Source: a virus. Taken from it: DNA of 29,785 nt. The notes below the pieces were generated by a model, which ran no database searches, was not told where the DNA came from, and saw only the letters and a program-made list of their open reading frames with translations. The translations under genes and the position numbers were made by a program. The stretch spans positions 1 through 29,785 of the IMG/VR virus record IMGVR_UViG_3300047457_001128; one strand, given 5' to 3'. Shown here in pieces: positions 22,833 through 29,785 of this stretch (positions are counted from its first letter, which is position 1; each line of letters begins with the position of its first letter).

Positions 22833-22861
22833 AGTGTACTAGGATTGTTTAATAAAGGCAA
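22833..22861 (-). promoter_or_regulatory. Promoter of the membrane mini-gene unit
   Basis: -35 TTGCCT (22856-22861), 17-base spacer, -10 TACACT (22833-22838), starting two bases after the sheath terminator U-tract. The spacer is unlike the six repeated modules. Each hexamer matches sigma70 consensus at 4 of 6 positions. Confidence 0.55.
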
Positions 22862-22863
22862 TA

Positions 22864-22899
22864 GAAAAAGGGGTGGAGCTAATTAAAGCTCACACCCCT
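22864..22899 (-). terminator. Intrinsic terminator of the sheath transcript
   Basis: A 12-bp stem AGGGGTG-T-GAGCT/AGCTC-CACCCCT (22869-22880 with 22887-22899, one bulged base) with a 6-base loop, followed by TTTTTCT on the minus strand. It closes the head-neck-sheath block. Confidence 0.92.
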
Positions 22900-23028
22900 C
22901 GGGATAGATAGCGCCCTGCGCATTGAGCTGTCGGTCCTATCTTCGACCGCTCAGGCAATGTGTTGTCGCTTTTTTATGCGAAAGAACAGGCCTGAGGTAT
23001 GTATAACTAGAAGTTATACAGTGTTTTA
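22900..23028 (-). ncRNA. Structured untranslated stretch after the sheath gene
   Basis: 129 bases without a gene. In minus-strand order: a perfect 8-bp inverted repeat TGTATAAC/GTTATACA (23000-23020) 8 bases after the sheath stop, a small TCGC/GCGA hairpin near 22970-22980, then a larger hairpin (22921-22960) with stem CGGTC/GACCG and GAG/CTC below it. Its loop bases AGATAG (22937-22942) can pair with CTATCT (22906-22911), a possible pseudoknot. The terminator follows. It may be a 3' UTR fold or a small RNA. No known RNA family was recognised. Confidence 0.4.
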
Positions 23029-24807
23029 TTAAGCAGCTCTCTGAACACGAATGTCGGAGAGAACGAACTCGTAGTTTTCAACCAGAGCGAGCGTAACGCC
23101 GATGCGGATAATGGAGCCTTCGAGCTTAATCGTGAGGTCCTTATATCCACGGCCACCCGTGTTATTGTCGCCAACGATGATGCCAGCCGATTTCAGGCTG
23201 TCAAACACGCTGATGAGGCTGTTACGAATGCTCTCTTCAGACAAGTCGCTATTGCGAACGCCAATGAATGCTTCGGTGTTCAGACGCAGGGTATATGCAG
23301 CCAAGTCAGCGGCATAGATGACGCTAGGACGATTGAAAATCCAAGCATCCTTGGTGTCTTGATAAGTGGTGTTGTCCATGGCGAAACGATATCCGCCATT
23401 AGGAGCTTTTTCCACATAACAGAGGTTTGCTCTGATAGCTTTTTCTGCCTGAGTTTCTGGGTCGAAATCTGCATGGCTGAAGCCCGAGATGCTAGGAGCC
23501 TTGTTCAGGTTAGAAAGTCCGGGGAGAGCGGAGGCTTTCATGCCTGCAGAAAGCACTGCGAGCATATGAGGCTGCATGGTGACCAGTTCACCCGAAGCGG
23601 CGATGGCATCAACATCTTGGAATGCCATCTGAACGCGATAAGCATTCAAGTCGGAAGCTGCTTCGATAGCCTCATCAAATGAACCCTTGAAGCCAACAAA
23701 GCCCTGACGCTCTTTGCGTCCTTTGATGGTAGAAGCTTCGTTGCAATGGCTTCTGACAGCAGCATGCACAGAAGCGATGCTGTAGCTTGAGGCTGCGTCG
23801 GTGAGGTCGTCAGAAATGTCGTCAGCAGCGTCTCTCGAAAAGAGAGGGATGACGAAATTGATACGACGTTTCAGGAGGGCATCAATCCCGTCCTGAATGT
23901 CAGCTTGAGAGGTGGCACCTTTAGCGCCGCCAGAGAGGAGCGTGCGTGCCATTACGGAAGGAACGCCTGCGGTCGCCGTTGCGGAGAAATCCACCAACGA
24001 GGAGGCTGCGAAAAATTCCTTCACTTCACTCAGATCTTTGTCGAAATCGCGAGCAACGAGAATTCCTGCTGCAGACGCTTTGTCCAGAACAGAAACAGGC
24101 TTTGCGCCCATTGTTGCGGAAGCGGCTGATGCGGAGTAGCCGGGATTCTGATTGATCAATTCAACCAGCTTAGCAACATTGGAGACCGTCGAAAGATCGA
24201 TATCGAGGTTCTGAGCGGTGGAGCCGCCAGTGACAGCCGTGGTGAGTTTCTTGTCGGTGAGGGTGACGGTAGCAGCCGAGGCAGCGCCATCGGTGCATTG
24301 AAGGGTCATAACCGTATTGCCGCCAATCGGGTCACTCACTTCAACCAAACCTTTTTGAAGGTCGTTGATGGTGATAATTGTGCTGCCAGATACGAGAGCA
24401 ACCTGAACAGAAATCTGATTTCCGCCGATGCCGCCACGCTTGTCAGTGACAGTGCCGTAGCTAGGCAGGGTGAGGGATGCCTTGGTGGTGGCATTTGTCT
24501 TGATGAGGACCAGTTCCTGAGCACCGCCACGGATGGCTGGGTCATTGGAGGGGCTGATAGCGAGCTTTGCAGCATCAACCAGCGGGCCGCTTCCAAACTT
24601 CTCAGCAATCGCAGCAAACTCATCTGGGCCAAAGGTCACAGCCGAGAGTCCCGATTCTTCCGAGAAGGGTGCGCCTTCCGTCGATTCACCGATCAAAGCA
24701 ACAACGCCCAAGGCCGGAGATGCGACCGTGGAGCCTGTAACTCTAACATCCGAATAGCTGCCCGGTTTAACCAGAGTAGCTCCATTGAAATTCACTGTAA
24801 TTGCCAT
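23029..24807 (-). CDS. Contractile tail sheath protein
   Basis: 592 residues. The start (LVKPGSYSDVRV, then SPALGVVALIGESTEGAPF) is the classic tail sheath N-terminus. Later blocks include 'LVLIKTNATTKASLTLPSYG', 'GNQISVQVALVSGS', and the conserved C-terminal part ('NGGYRFAMDNTTYQDTKD', 'TEAFIGVRNSDLSEESIRNS', 'GRGYKDLTIKLEG') that forms the core contacting the tube. The length is normal for large sheaths (T4 gp18 has 659 residues). The sheath contracts to drive the tube through the host envelope. The gene is the last of the neck-sheath block and ends at a terminator. Usually the tube gene follows directly, whereas here 6.5 kb of other genes intervene. Confidence 0.95.
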   Translation of the reverse strand: MAITVNFNGATLVKPGSYSDVRVTGSTVASPALGVVALIGESTEGAPFSEESGLSAVTFGPDEFAAIAEKFGSGPLVDAAKLAISPSNDPAIRGGAQELVLIKTNATTKASLTLPSYGTVTDKRGGIGGNQISVQVALVSGSTIITINDLQKGLVEVSDPIGGNTVMTLQCTDGAASAATVTLTDKKLTTAVTGGSTAQNLDIDLSTVSNVAKLVELINQNPGYSASAASATMGAKPVSVLDKASAAGILVARDFDKDLSEVKEFFAASSLVDFSATATAGVPSVMARTLLSGGAKGATSQADIQDGIDALLKRRINFVIPLFSRDAADDISDDLTDAASSYSIASVHAAVRSHCNEASTIKGRKERQGFVGFKGSFDEAIEAASDLNAYRVQMAFQDVDAIAASGELVTMQPHMLAVLSAGMKASALPGLSNLNKAPSISGFSHADFDPETQAEKAIRANLCYVEKAPNGGYRFAMDNTTYQDTKDAWIFNRPSVIYAADLAAYTLRLNTEAFIGVRNSDLSEESIRNSLISVFDSLKSAGIIVGDNNTGGRGYKDLTIKLEGSIIRIGVTLALVENYEFVLSDIRVQRAA

Positions 24808-24820
24808 TTTCTATTCTCCC

Positions 24821-25036
24821 TTAGAAACCAAATTTCTTGAGTGCGGCATCAAAAGCAGAGGCCGTTTCGTTTTCAGTCAATTTATTGGCTTTAAAATAAG
24901 CCAATACGGGCTCATAATGAGCCGAGCGAAGCTTCTGGTGCTTCTTAAGTTTTAAAGAAAACCATGTCGTAAAAGACAACTTGCTCTCTTCTTTCTTATC
25001 CTTCTTGCTGGGCCGTTCCTCGTTAAAATCGTTCAT
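24821..25036 (-). CDS. Hypothetical 71-residue basic protein
   Basis: A Lys/Glu-rich start (MNDFNEERPSKKDKKEESK), then 'FTTWFSLKLKKHQKLRSAHY' and 'VLAYFKANKLTENETASAF', with a helix DAALKKFGF at the end. The second half looks like a small helical domain, the first half disordered. It sits between a neck/tail candidate and the sheath, 13 bases before the sheath start, and may be a minor virion protein or chaperone. Family not recognised. Confidence 0.6.
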   Translation of the reverse strand: MNDFNEERPSKKDKKEESKLSFTTWFSLKLKKHQKLRSAHYEPVLAYFKANKLTENETASAFDAALKKFGF

Positions 25037-25065
25037 ATCGTTATTATCTCTCAGTTTTCCTAGAT

Positions 25066-25974
25066 CTAAGATTCATAGGGCTCGTAAAAAACTGACATAA
25101 TAAGGCCCAAGATATCCTTTTGTTTGGCCTGCTCCCATGTCCAAGTGGTCTTGGTAGAGACAGAAATGAACCTACGCCAGATATTATTGTCTGCAAACGA
25201 GTCGTCTTTAGAGAAGTCAGAGGCCGAGGGGAAGGATAGCTCCATGCCAAAAGTGGCCGCCAGAATGGGTCTAGAGCGCAAAAGAATCCACATCACGATG
25301 TAGTAGAGCCATAACCCCTCGTTTCTATTGGAGTGTCCATGGACACCCACCACAGCCTGTTCGTCGTAAATCATGGCCCCACGGCTATATCTGGCGTCCA
25401 TATAAGGGGAGATGACCTCAAGCTCGGTGAGGTCGATTTCGGAAAGAGGCGAATTCTTTTCTAAAATCAATATGTTACCGTTGTCATCCAGTGACAGGGG
25501 GTATTCTTTGTTCTTATTGTCCCTGACGGTGAGGCCGGGCAGGAACAGCTCTTTCTGCTCCAAGGGCATATTTGCGGGTGGGGTGATCATCAGGGCCCCT
25601 TCCGAGGTTTCTGTGGCGGACTCGGGGACAAACTTGGGGACCAGCACCTCCCGCTCCTGAGATGGGACATCTTCCCACTCATGACCCATATAATCTCCCA
25701 GCATGGGCATGGCCGGGCTTGCCCCCTGAAGGACGATGGTGACGGCTGGGAATTTGGCCTCGGTAAGGTCAAACCCAAGAACAACTGGGACATCCGTCTT
25801 CATGAACCAGTTCTTAACCATTTCAATCATGCGATTGCCATAAATGGCTGCATGGGGTTCCAGCTGGGCATTTCCAAAGATGTCTTTAATGAATCTATCG
25901 GGGTTAGCGCGAATGGTCTTAAAACCAAGCTCGATGACGTATTTGAGGTGGAGATCGGTCATTGGGGCACTCAT
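25066..25974 (-). CDS. Putative neck or tail-completion protein
   Basis: 302 residues, mixed alpha/beta: LHLKYVIELGFKTIRANP, FIKDIFGNAQLEPHAAIYG, then 'VPVVLGFDLTEAKFPAVTIV', 'AVVGVHGHSNRNEGLWLYY' and 'VMWILLRSRPILAATFGMEL'. The mid-protein segment 'FPAVTIVLQG' followed by sheet-rich blocks and a helix next to 'RRFISVSTKTTWTWEQAK' resembles tail terminator/connector proteins encoded just before the sheath. It lies downstream of the gp10-like gene. The ATG overlaps the stop of the lipoprotein frame (ATGA). The role is inferred from position. Confidence 0.5.
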   Translation of the reverse strand: MSAPMTDLHLKYVIELGFKTIRANPDRFIKDIFGNAQLEPHAAIYGNRMIEMVKNWFMKTDVPVVLGFDLTEAKFPAVTIVLQGASPAMPMLGDYMGHEWEDVPSQEREVLVPKFVPESATETSEGALMITPPANMPLEQKELFLPGLTVRDNKNKEYPLSLDDNGNILILEKNSPLSEIDLTELEVISPYMDARYSRGAMIYDEQAVVGVHGHSNRNEGLWLYYIVMWILLRSRPILAATFGMELSFPSASDFSKDDSFADNNIWRRFISVSTKTTWTWEQAKQKDILGLIMSVFYEPYES

Positions 25975-26123
25975 CTGAAATCTCCCTTAATGAGGTTGAA
26001 CCTATGGACCTGCCTGTTGCAGAGGTGGTTTGGTTGTTCCAACTCCTGACAAAACTCAGGCTCAGGCTCTATGGTGGCGCAGGCGGACAATAAAAACAGG
26101 AATAGGGTCAAAAACCTAGTCAT
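25971..26123 (-). CDS. 50-residue lipoprotein
   Basis: MTRFLTLFLFLLSACATIEP is a short signal peptide with a lipobox LLSAC, so Cys15 would be lipidated after signal peptidase II cleavage. The mature part has about 36 residues (EPEFCQELEQPNHLCNRQVH) with two more cysteines. The stop overlaps the next gene's ATG (ATGA). An AGGTGG site and a TATAAT lie immediately upstream. Candidate roles are a Rz1-type outer spanin or a superinfection-exclusion lipoprotein; neither is shown. It is oddly placed inside the neck gene block. Confidence 0.7.
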   Translation of the reverse strand: MTRFLTLFLFLLSACATIEPEPEFCQELEQPNHLCNRQVHRFNLIKGDFR

Positions 26124-26146
26124 CCACCTATTATACCCTTTTAGGC

Positions 26147-26362
26147 TTAGGGGGCCTTATACTTTGGGCAATAGTAGGTGTGGCGTCTTGAGGCGTTGGG
26201 TTCAGTCTCCCTCACCTTGTCTAAGCCGCATTCACAGACGCCCCCAGAGGAGAAGACGGGCTCATTGAAGTGCCCCCTTTTACAATACCCTGCGTCATAA
26301 TGTCCATGGGGCACTTCTGCCCTGCAATCATCAAAAGTGCAGCGGCGATAGAAGCTACTCAT
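26147..26362 (-). CDS. 71-residue zinc-binding mini-protein
   Basis: MSSFYRRCTFDDCRAEVPHG, with Cys8, Cys13, Cys27, Cys43, Cys45 and Cys65 and several His. C8-x4-C13, then C27, and C43-x-C45 with C65 suggest one or two metal sites (a zinc ribbon or treble-clef kind). Its start overlaps the upstream stop (ATGA). Small zinc proteins of this sort are frequent in phages, often with unknown roles. Confidence 0.6.
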   Translation of the reverse strand: MSSFYRRCTFDDCRAEVPHGHYDAGYCKRGHFNEPVFSSGGVCECGLDKVRETEPNASRRHTYYCPKYKAP

Positions 26363-27204
26363 AGGTCTCTCAAGATTCTTTCAAGCTCTTGATCTACCCA
26401 AGCAGCGACTTCGGGGAAAAAACGGGCACCGACCCAGCCAGGATGTTCCCATTTCCCCTGCGCCTCTGGGTTATTACTCACAGTGCGGAAGGTGACGTAG
26501 GCCTTCTTGTTCCTACCCTTCTTATCTTGGTAGGAAACCTGTTTCATGTTAGTGAGAAGCGGGTTCATAGGTTTACCGAGATCCACCCTTGGGGAAGCAT
26601 CGGTGCCCTGTCCGCTATCCACAATCATATTGTTGGTGTTCAAAGGGTCTGGCTTGAAAGTGACATTTCCACTGGTAGAGATACCAGCGTTCTTGGCGGA
26701 TTTCAGCATATGCTGAATGTCTGCTCTGAGCGAACCCTTGGTGTATTTACCAACCGCTCCGGGCATCTGATTGCCAAGCATGGCAGCTTGTCTTTCTAGG
26801 ACATTCCACATATGCTGAACTTGGGTGTTATTGCCAGTCTTGGCATTGGGCTGATGATCAAAGGGGATGCGCTTGTACTTGTAGCCCTTTTTGGAGATCT
26901 TGGCATTCTTGAGGAGGCCATCTTTCATGGAGAAAGGAGGGTATCCTGTTTCCAAGTGTTCCGCCGATTCATCTAAAGAAATGCGGTAGACATCCTTCTC
27001 CACTACCTCAAAGGTGATGGCGTCTTGATACTGCTGCCTTGTCGTATTGAGGCGCTGTCCTGCCAATTGATAAAGCTGGGCTTCTGCTCTTTTGGCAAGG
27101 TCTGCTACCGCATTGCGATAAGCGGTGGACACCGTTCCTGCAGCAGACATTGCTGCCTGCTCGATGGCCTTTCTGATGTCGTCTTTATTAAACTTCCAGT
27201 TCAC
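26359..27204 (-). CDS. HK97 gp10-like neck/tail component candidate
   Basis: 281 residues. The N-terminal helical part (IRKAIEQAAMSAAGTVSTAY, DLAKRAEAQLYQLAGQRLN) followed by 'YRISLDESAEHLETGYPPF' and the C-terminal 'WEHPGWVGARFFPEVAAWVD' fit the gp10-like tail-completion family, in which 'HPG...F...A' is a recurrent ending. It is longer than the usual 110-180 residues because of an insertion (about 125-215) rich in Gly, Asn and Lys. It comes before the neck and sheath genes. The assignment is plausible, not certain. Confidence 0.55.
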   Translation of the reverse strand: MNWKFNKDDIRKAIEQAAMSAAGTVSTAYRNAVADLAKRAEAQLYQLAGQRLNTTRQQYQDAITFEVVEKDVYRISLDESAEHLETGYPPFSMKDGLLKNAKISKKGYKYKRIPFDHQPNAKTGNNTQVQHMWNVLERQAAMLGNQMPGAVGKYTKGSLRADIQHMLKSAKNAGISTSGNVTFKPDPLNTNNMIVDSGQGTDASPRVDLGKPMNPLLTNMKQVSYQDKKGRNKKAYVTFRTVSNNPEAQGKWEHPGWVGARFFPEVAAWVDQELERILRDL

Positions 27205-27238
27205 TTGACACCTAAGGCCTTAGTGCTTTATTGTTGCC

Positions 27239-27568
27239 TCAAGGCTTTTTGTTGGGATCTTTTGGCGTCTTAATGGCGGCAATTGCTGCTGCCATGGCAT
27301 CTTTCTTTTTTTGAGCCAAAGCCTTCTTCTCTTCTTCGGTGAGAGGCTTCATTGCGGCTTGCTTTGAGGCAAGCTTTTGTGACCAGCCTTTGGAAAGAAC
27401 CTCTTTTGCCCGATTACTGCCTCGGATGGGCCTTCCTTTTTCGTCCTGACCCTTATTCAGTTCCTGTTTCTTCAGGTCATTATAGGACATGCCCTTCTCT
27501 AAAGAAGGCTCCTCCCCTTTATTGAGGATTTCTTTTGTCTTTTTAATGAGGTCATCTATTTTTGACAT
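27239..27568 (-). CDS. Lys-rich protein with shared N-terminal peptide (paralog A)
   Basis: 109 residues. MSKIDDLIKKTKEILNKG, then PSLEKGMSYNDLKKQELNKG. The first 34 residues match the next gene upstream closely. The rest is highly Lys/Ala-rich and probably helical or disordered (EEEKKALAQKKKDAMAAAIA). The start is TAATG-coupled to the previous stop. A DNA- or capsid-interior-associated virion protein is possible; the common peptide could be a targeting or cleavage element. Confidence 0.6.
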   Translation of the reverse strand: MSKIDDLIKKTKEILNKGEEPSLEKGMSYNDLKKQELNKGQDEKGRPIRGSNRAKEVLSKGWSQKLASKQAAMKPLTEEEKKALAQKKKDAMAAAIAAIKTPKDPNKKP

Positions 27569-28008
27569 TATTCTTCGTCTTTTACTATCTTGGCAGTGTC
27601 TTGCCTTGCCAGCTTGCGCTGTTTGCCACCCATCTTGGCTTTGCCTTGGGGGTAGAGTGTCTCTATTTTCTTGCGGTTTTCATTGTCCTTTTCATTGACA
27701 ATGATGTTTTTTGCGCGTTCAATAGAAAAGCTGGCCAGCCAATTAGCATGTTCTTCCGGGGCCTTCTGTATGTGAGGGAAGGCCTCCTTGATTTTATTGA
27801 CGGTGCTCGGGTCTTTAAGAAACTGAGCCTCCCTAACCGCAACACCAACATCTGAAATGCCCGGATTCTTTGGGTCGGCTGGCTTATAAACAGCCTTCTC
27901 AAGGTCCTTCAGTTGGTTGTAGCTCATTCCCTCTTGTAAAGTGGGGGCTGGTGCTGATTTGGTGAGAATTTCTTTAGCCTTCTTAATAAGAGAGATGATT
28001 TTGGACAT
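27568..28008 (-). CDS. Protein with shared N-terminal peptide (paralog B)
   Basis: 146 residues. MSKIISLIKKAKEILTKS, then APTLQEGMSYNQLKDLEKAV: the start is a near copy of the neighbour at 27239-27568. The middle (ISDVGVAVREAQFLKDPSTV, FPHIQKAPEEHANWLASFSI) looks folded; the end is basic (GKAKMGGKQRKLARQDTAKI). Both ends are TAATG-coupled to their neighbours. No known family. Position before neck genes suggests a virion or assembly role. Confidence 0.6.
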   Translation of the reverse strand: MSKIISLIKKAKEILTKSAPAPTLQEGMSYNQLKDLEKAVYKPADPKNPGISDVGVAVREAQFLKDPSTVNKIKEAFPHIQKAPEEHANWLASFSIERAKNIIVNEKDNENRKKIETLYPQGKAKMGGKQRKLARQDTAKIVKDEE

Positions 28009-29771
28009 TACTTGGTCTCTTTTTCTTTCAGCTGATTGTAGGACATGCCCTTTTTGATGGTGAGTTTGTGCCCTTCTTTTTCTTCTGCTTCCTTGTTTTC
28101 GACCATGTGTTGCTCTACCAGCTCTTCCACCTTTTCGCCAAGCTCTGCGTCAGACTTGGAGTCGGGGTTGGATTCAGACTTTTTCATGTTATGAATATAT
28201 CTGTTCAACTTATCTTCGCCTTTACCGGCATAGTGATGTCCCGATCCAGGCCTAGCGCTTCCGTTCCAATGCCAATTTCCATCCTTTTGGTAAACAGAGA
28301 TTGACCTGTCAGCCCTTTTGTAGGTGTGGTGATTGATTTTTTCACCATTGAGATGGGTGACTGGGGTTGAATGGCTATATGAAAATCCGGCATCAATTAG
28401 GGTTTCATGGTGCGGATTTTTAGTATGGTCTGCATCAAATCCCTGACCACAAGAATTTGCATCTTTAATTGCCTTCGCGAGCGGCTTATTGGCCTTAGGC
28501 TTGTCGAAATGGGTGGCTGGTGCAGCTGGCTTAGACGGCGTCATGTGTGGGTTCGGAGCCGCTGGAGCCTTGGGCTTCTTGTTTGAGTGGTTGTCAGATG
28601 GAGCCGATGGTGCTACAGCTAAGTTTTTGTCTAGCTCAGACTTGCCCATACCGGAGCGGTCTTGGTACTTCATTTTTGTTGTTTGAAGGGCCCTTTCTTT
28701 TGCCTCACCCACGGCGGCTTTCATCTCTCCGCGCTGATGTTGAGTCACCGCAGTTTTAAGCTCTGGGCTTTTGGCTTGAATTGCTTCGCTGGCCGCACTC
28801 GGTGCAGCATGTCTAACATGCACACCCTGTTTTGATGCGTTGTAGGCTCCGGTCTTGTGGTCCTTCAGTTGTTCTGAGGGGTCAAACTTCGCGCCCTTCT
28901 CCAGTTCCTTCATCTGATTGAAAGACTTTCCAATCAAAGACTTTTCACATTTTTCCATAGGTCCTCCGTGGGTTGCGCCGCAATAGGCACATTGGGATTC
29001 TTGTTTCTCAGGTTTGGCCATTTCTGGCTTTGCATTTCTCATCTCAGTGAGTTTCTGACGCAAAGCTTCAATCTTCTTGGCCTTATTTTCATGAATTTCT
29101 TCAGAATGAACAATAATATGAGGGTCGTTACCATCGTACTCTACCGGGGTTGGGGCCGTCATGTGGGGATCGATAGCCTTATTATGCTGTTCATGGGCAA
29201 TACCAGCGGCGGCGATGGTTGTGGTGAGGGCCGCGCCAAGGACAGCGTCCTTAATAATGCCCTTCTCAAGGGTGGGTTCGGACTTATTCATTTTGTTTTT
29301 TGGATTCTTTTTGGACTTCTCTTGGGCCAAAAATTCATGCTCATAGGATTCGGCCAAATCCCTATGTCTGAGGGTGTTATCTCTGTTTGGATTTTTAGCA
29401 CTCTCCTTAAGCTGATTTGCAACTTTTAAGTGATCTTTACTGTTCCAATGCTTAGTTCCATTTCGCATTCTTGAACCAAGGTCGCCTTGATAGTCAAATT
29501 CGATCGCTTTAGAAGCGTGCGTAAGTTTGCTTACATAAGCTTTGTCGTGACCATACTTGGTCTCAGTAACACTAGGCTTTTCATTGCTTGCGTCAGCTAC
29601 CTTAAGTTGCCCCTTAGGCTCTGATGGGCTGTCGGTTGGGAGGTCCGCGAGGACCTTACCCGGCTCTTCTTTGTTTCCGGGGCCAGCAATAATCTTAGCC
29701 TTATTCAGCTCGTCCTGCTTCATTTGAGCGTAGGACTTGGCTACAGCCTCAGATTTATAACATTTTTTCAT
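28008..29771 (-). CDS. Multi-segment Lys/His-rich protein with repeated peptide motifs
   Basis: 587 residues from the ATG at 29771. The frame stays open upstream to the window edge and no Shine-Dalgarno is visible, so the real start may lie outside. Three motif copies: KSYAQMKQDELNK (12-24), GKSFNQMKELEKG (281-293), KGMSYNQLKEKE (574-585). Also 'SEPTLEKG' at 164-171, as in the two small paralogs. Residues 173-192 are a Gly/Ala hydrophobic segment. C261-x2-C264 and C275 with H268 could bind zinc. About 440-530 is a His/Gly/Trp-rich domain (INHHTYKRADRSISVYQ, NWHWNGSARPGSGHH). Pro/Ala-rich linkers (385-425) separate parts. A capsid-interior or injected multi-domain protein is an attractive but unproven reading. 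Confidence 0.6.
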   Translation of the reverse strand: MKKCYKSEAVAKSYAQMKQDELNKAKIIAGPGNKEEPGKVLADLPTDSPSEPKGQLKVADASNEKPSVTETKYGHDKAYVSKLTHASKAIEFDYQGDLGSRMRNGTKHWNSKDHLKVANQLKESAKNPNRDNTLRHRDLAESYEHEFLAQEKSKKNPKNKMNKSEPTLEKGIIKDAVLGAALTTTIAAAGIAHEQHNKAIDPHMTAPTPVEYDGNDPHIIVHSEEIHENKAKKIEALRQKLTEMRNAKPEMAKPEKQESQCAYCGATHGGPMEKCEKSLIGKSFNQMKELEKGAKFDPSEQLKDHKTGAYNASKQGVHVRHAAPSAASEAIQAKSPELKTAVTQHQRGEMKAAVGEAKERALQTTKMKYQDRSGMGKSELDKNLAVAPSAPSDNHSNKKPKAPAAPNPHMTPSKPAAPATHFDKPKANKPLAKAIKDANSCGQGFDADHTKNPHHETLIDAGFSYSHSTPVTHLNGEKINHHTYKRADRSISVYQKDGNWHWNGSARPGSGHHYAGKGEDKLNRYIHNMKKSESNPDSKSDAELGEKVEELVEQHMVENKEAEEKEGHKLTIKKGMSYNQLKEKETK

Positions 29772-29785
29772 TTCGGCATGTTTCT

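Overview
The window is one strand of a contractile-tailed (myovirus-type) phage genome, either free or integrated. All 34 genes called (33 protein genes and one tRNA) lie on the minus strand, so the window reads from high to low coordinates. Evidence for a myovirus is a tail sheath, three tail-tube-like paralogs, a tape measure, a hub and spike, a gp25-like wedge domain and a baseplate J-like protein, in normal virion order. The many accessory genes, the encoded tRNA and two AAA+ ATPases suggest a large genome. The host cannot be named. Promoters look sigma70-like, and a lipobox protein suggests a bacterial envelope that accepts lipoproteins.

Layout in the direction of transcription. (1) 29771-26147: three proteins that share a short 'GMSYNQLK' peptide, a gp10-like neck candidate and a zinc-binding mini-protein. 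(2) 26123-23029: a 50-residue lipoprotein, a neck or tail-completion candidate, a small basic protein and the tail sheath, followed by a structured untranslated stretch and a strong terminator. (3) 22861-16681: a non-structural island. It holds small hypothetical genes, a RavA-like MoxR ATPase, a 298-residue unknown and a ViaA-like VWA protein. Six copies of one promoter-leader module sit in front of its units. (4) 16495-12345: three tail-tube-like genes, a papain-fold (C39-like) peptidase candidate, two small proteins in the tail-chaperone position flanking a BCS1-like AAA+ ATPase, and a tRNA-Ala(UGC). (5) 12335-1: tape measure, hub, spike, a LysM-like/gp25 fusion, and a giant baseplate J-like protein that runs off the window edge.

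Regions 1, 2, 4 and 5 build the neck, tail and baseplate. Region 3 looks like a separately transcribed chaperone module inserted between sheath and tube, which are usually adjacent. The features most worth following up are this RavA/ViaA-like module with its repeated promoters, the shared peptide in the region 1 proteins, and the tRNA that ends nine bases before the tape-measure start codon. Genes too short to stand out were found by reading the gaps: 25971-26123, 22683-22811, 22507-22674, 20386-20499 and 17162-17242.
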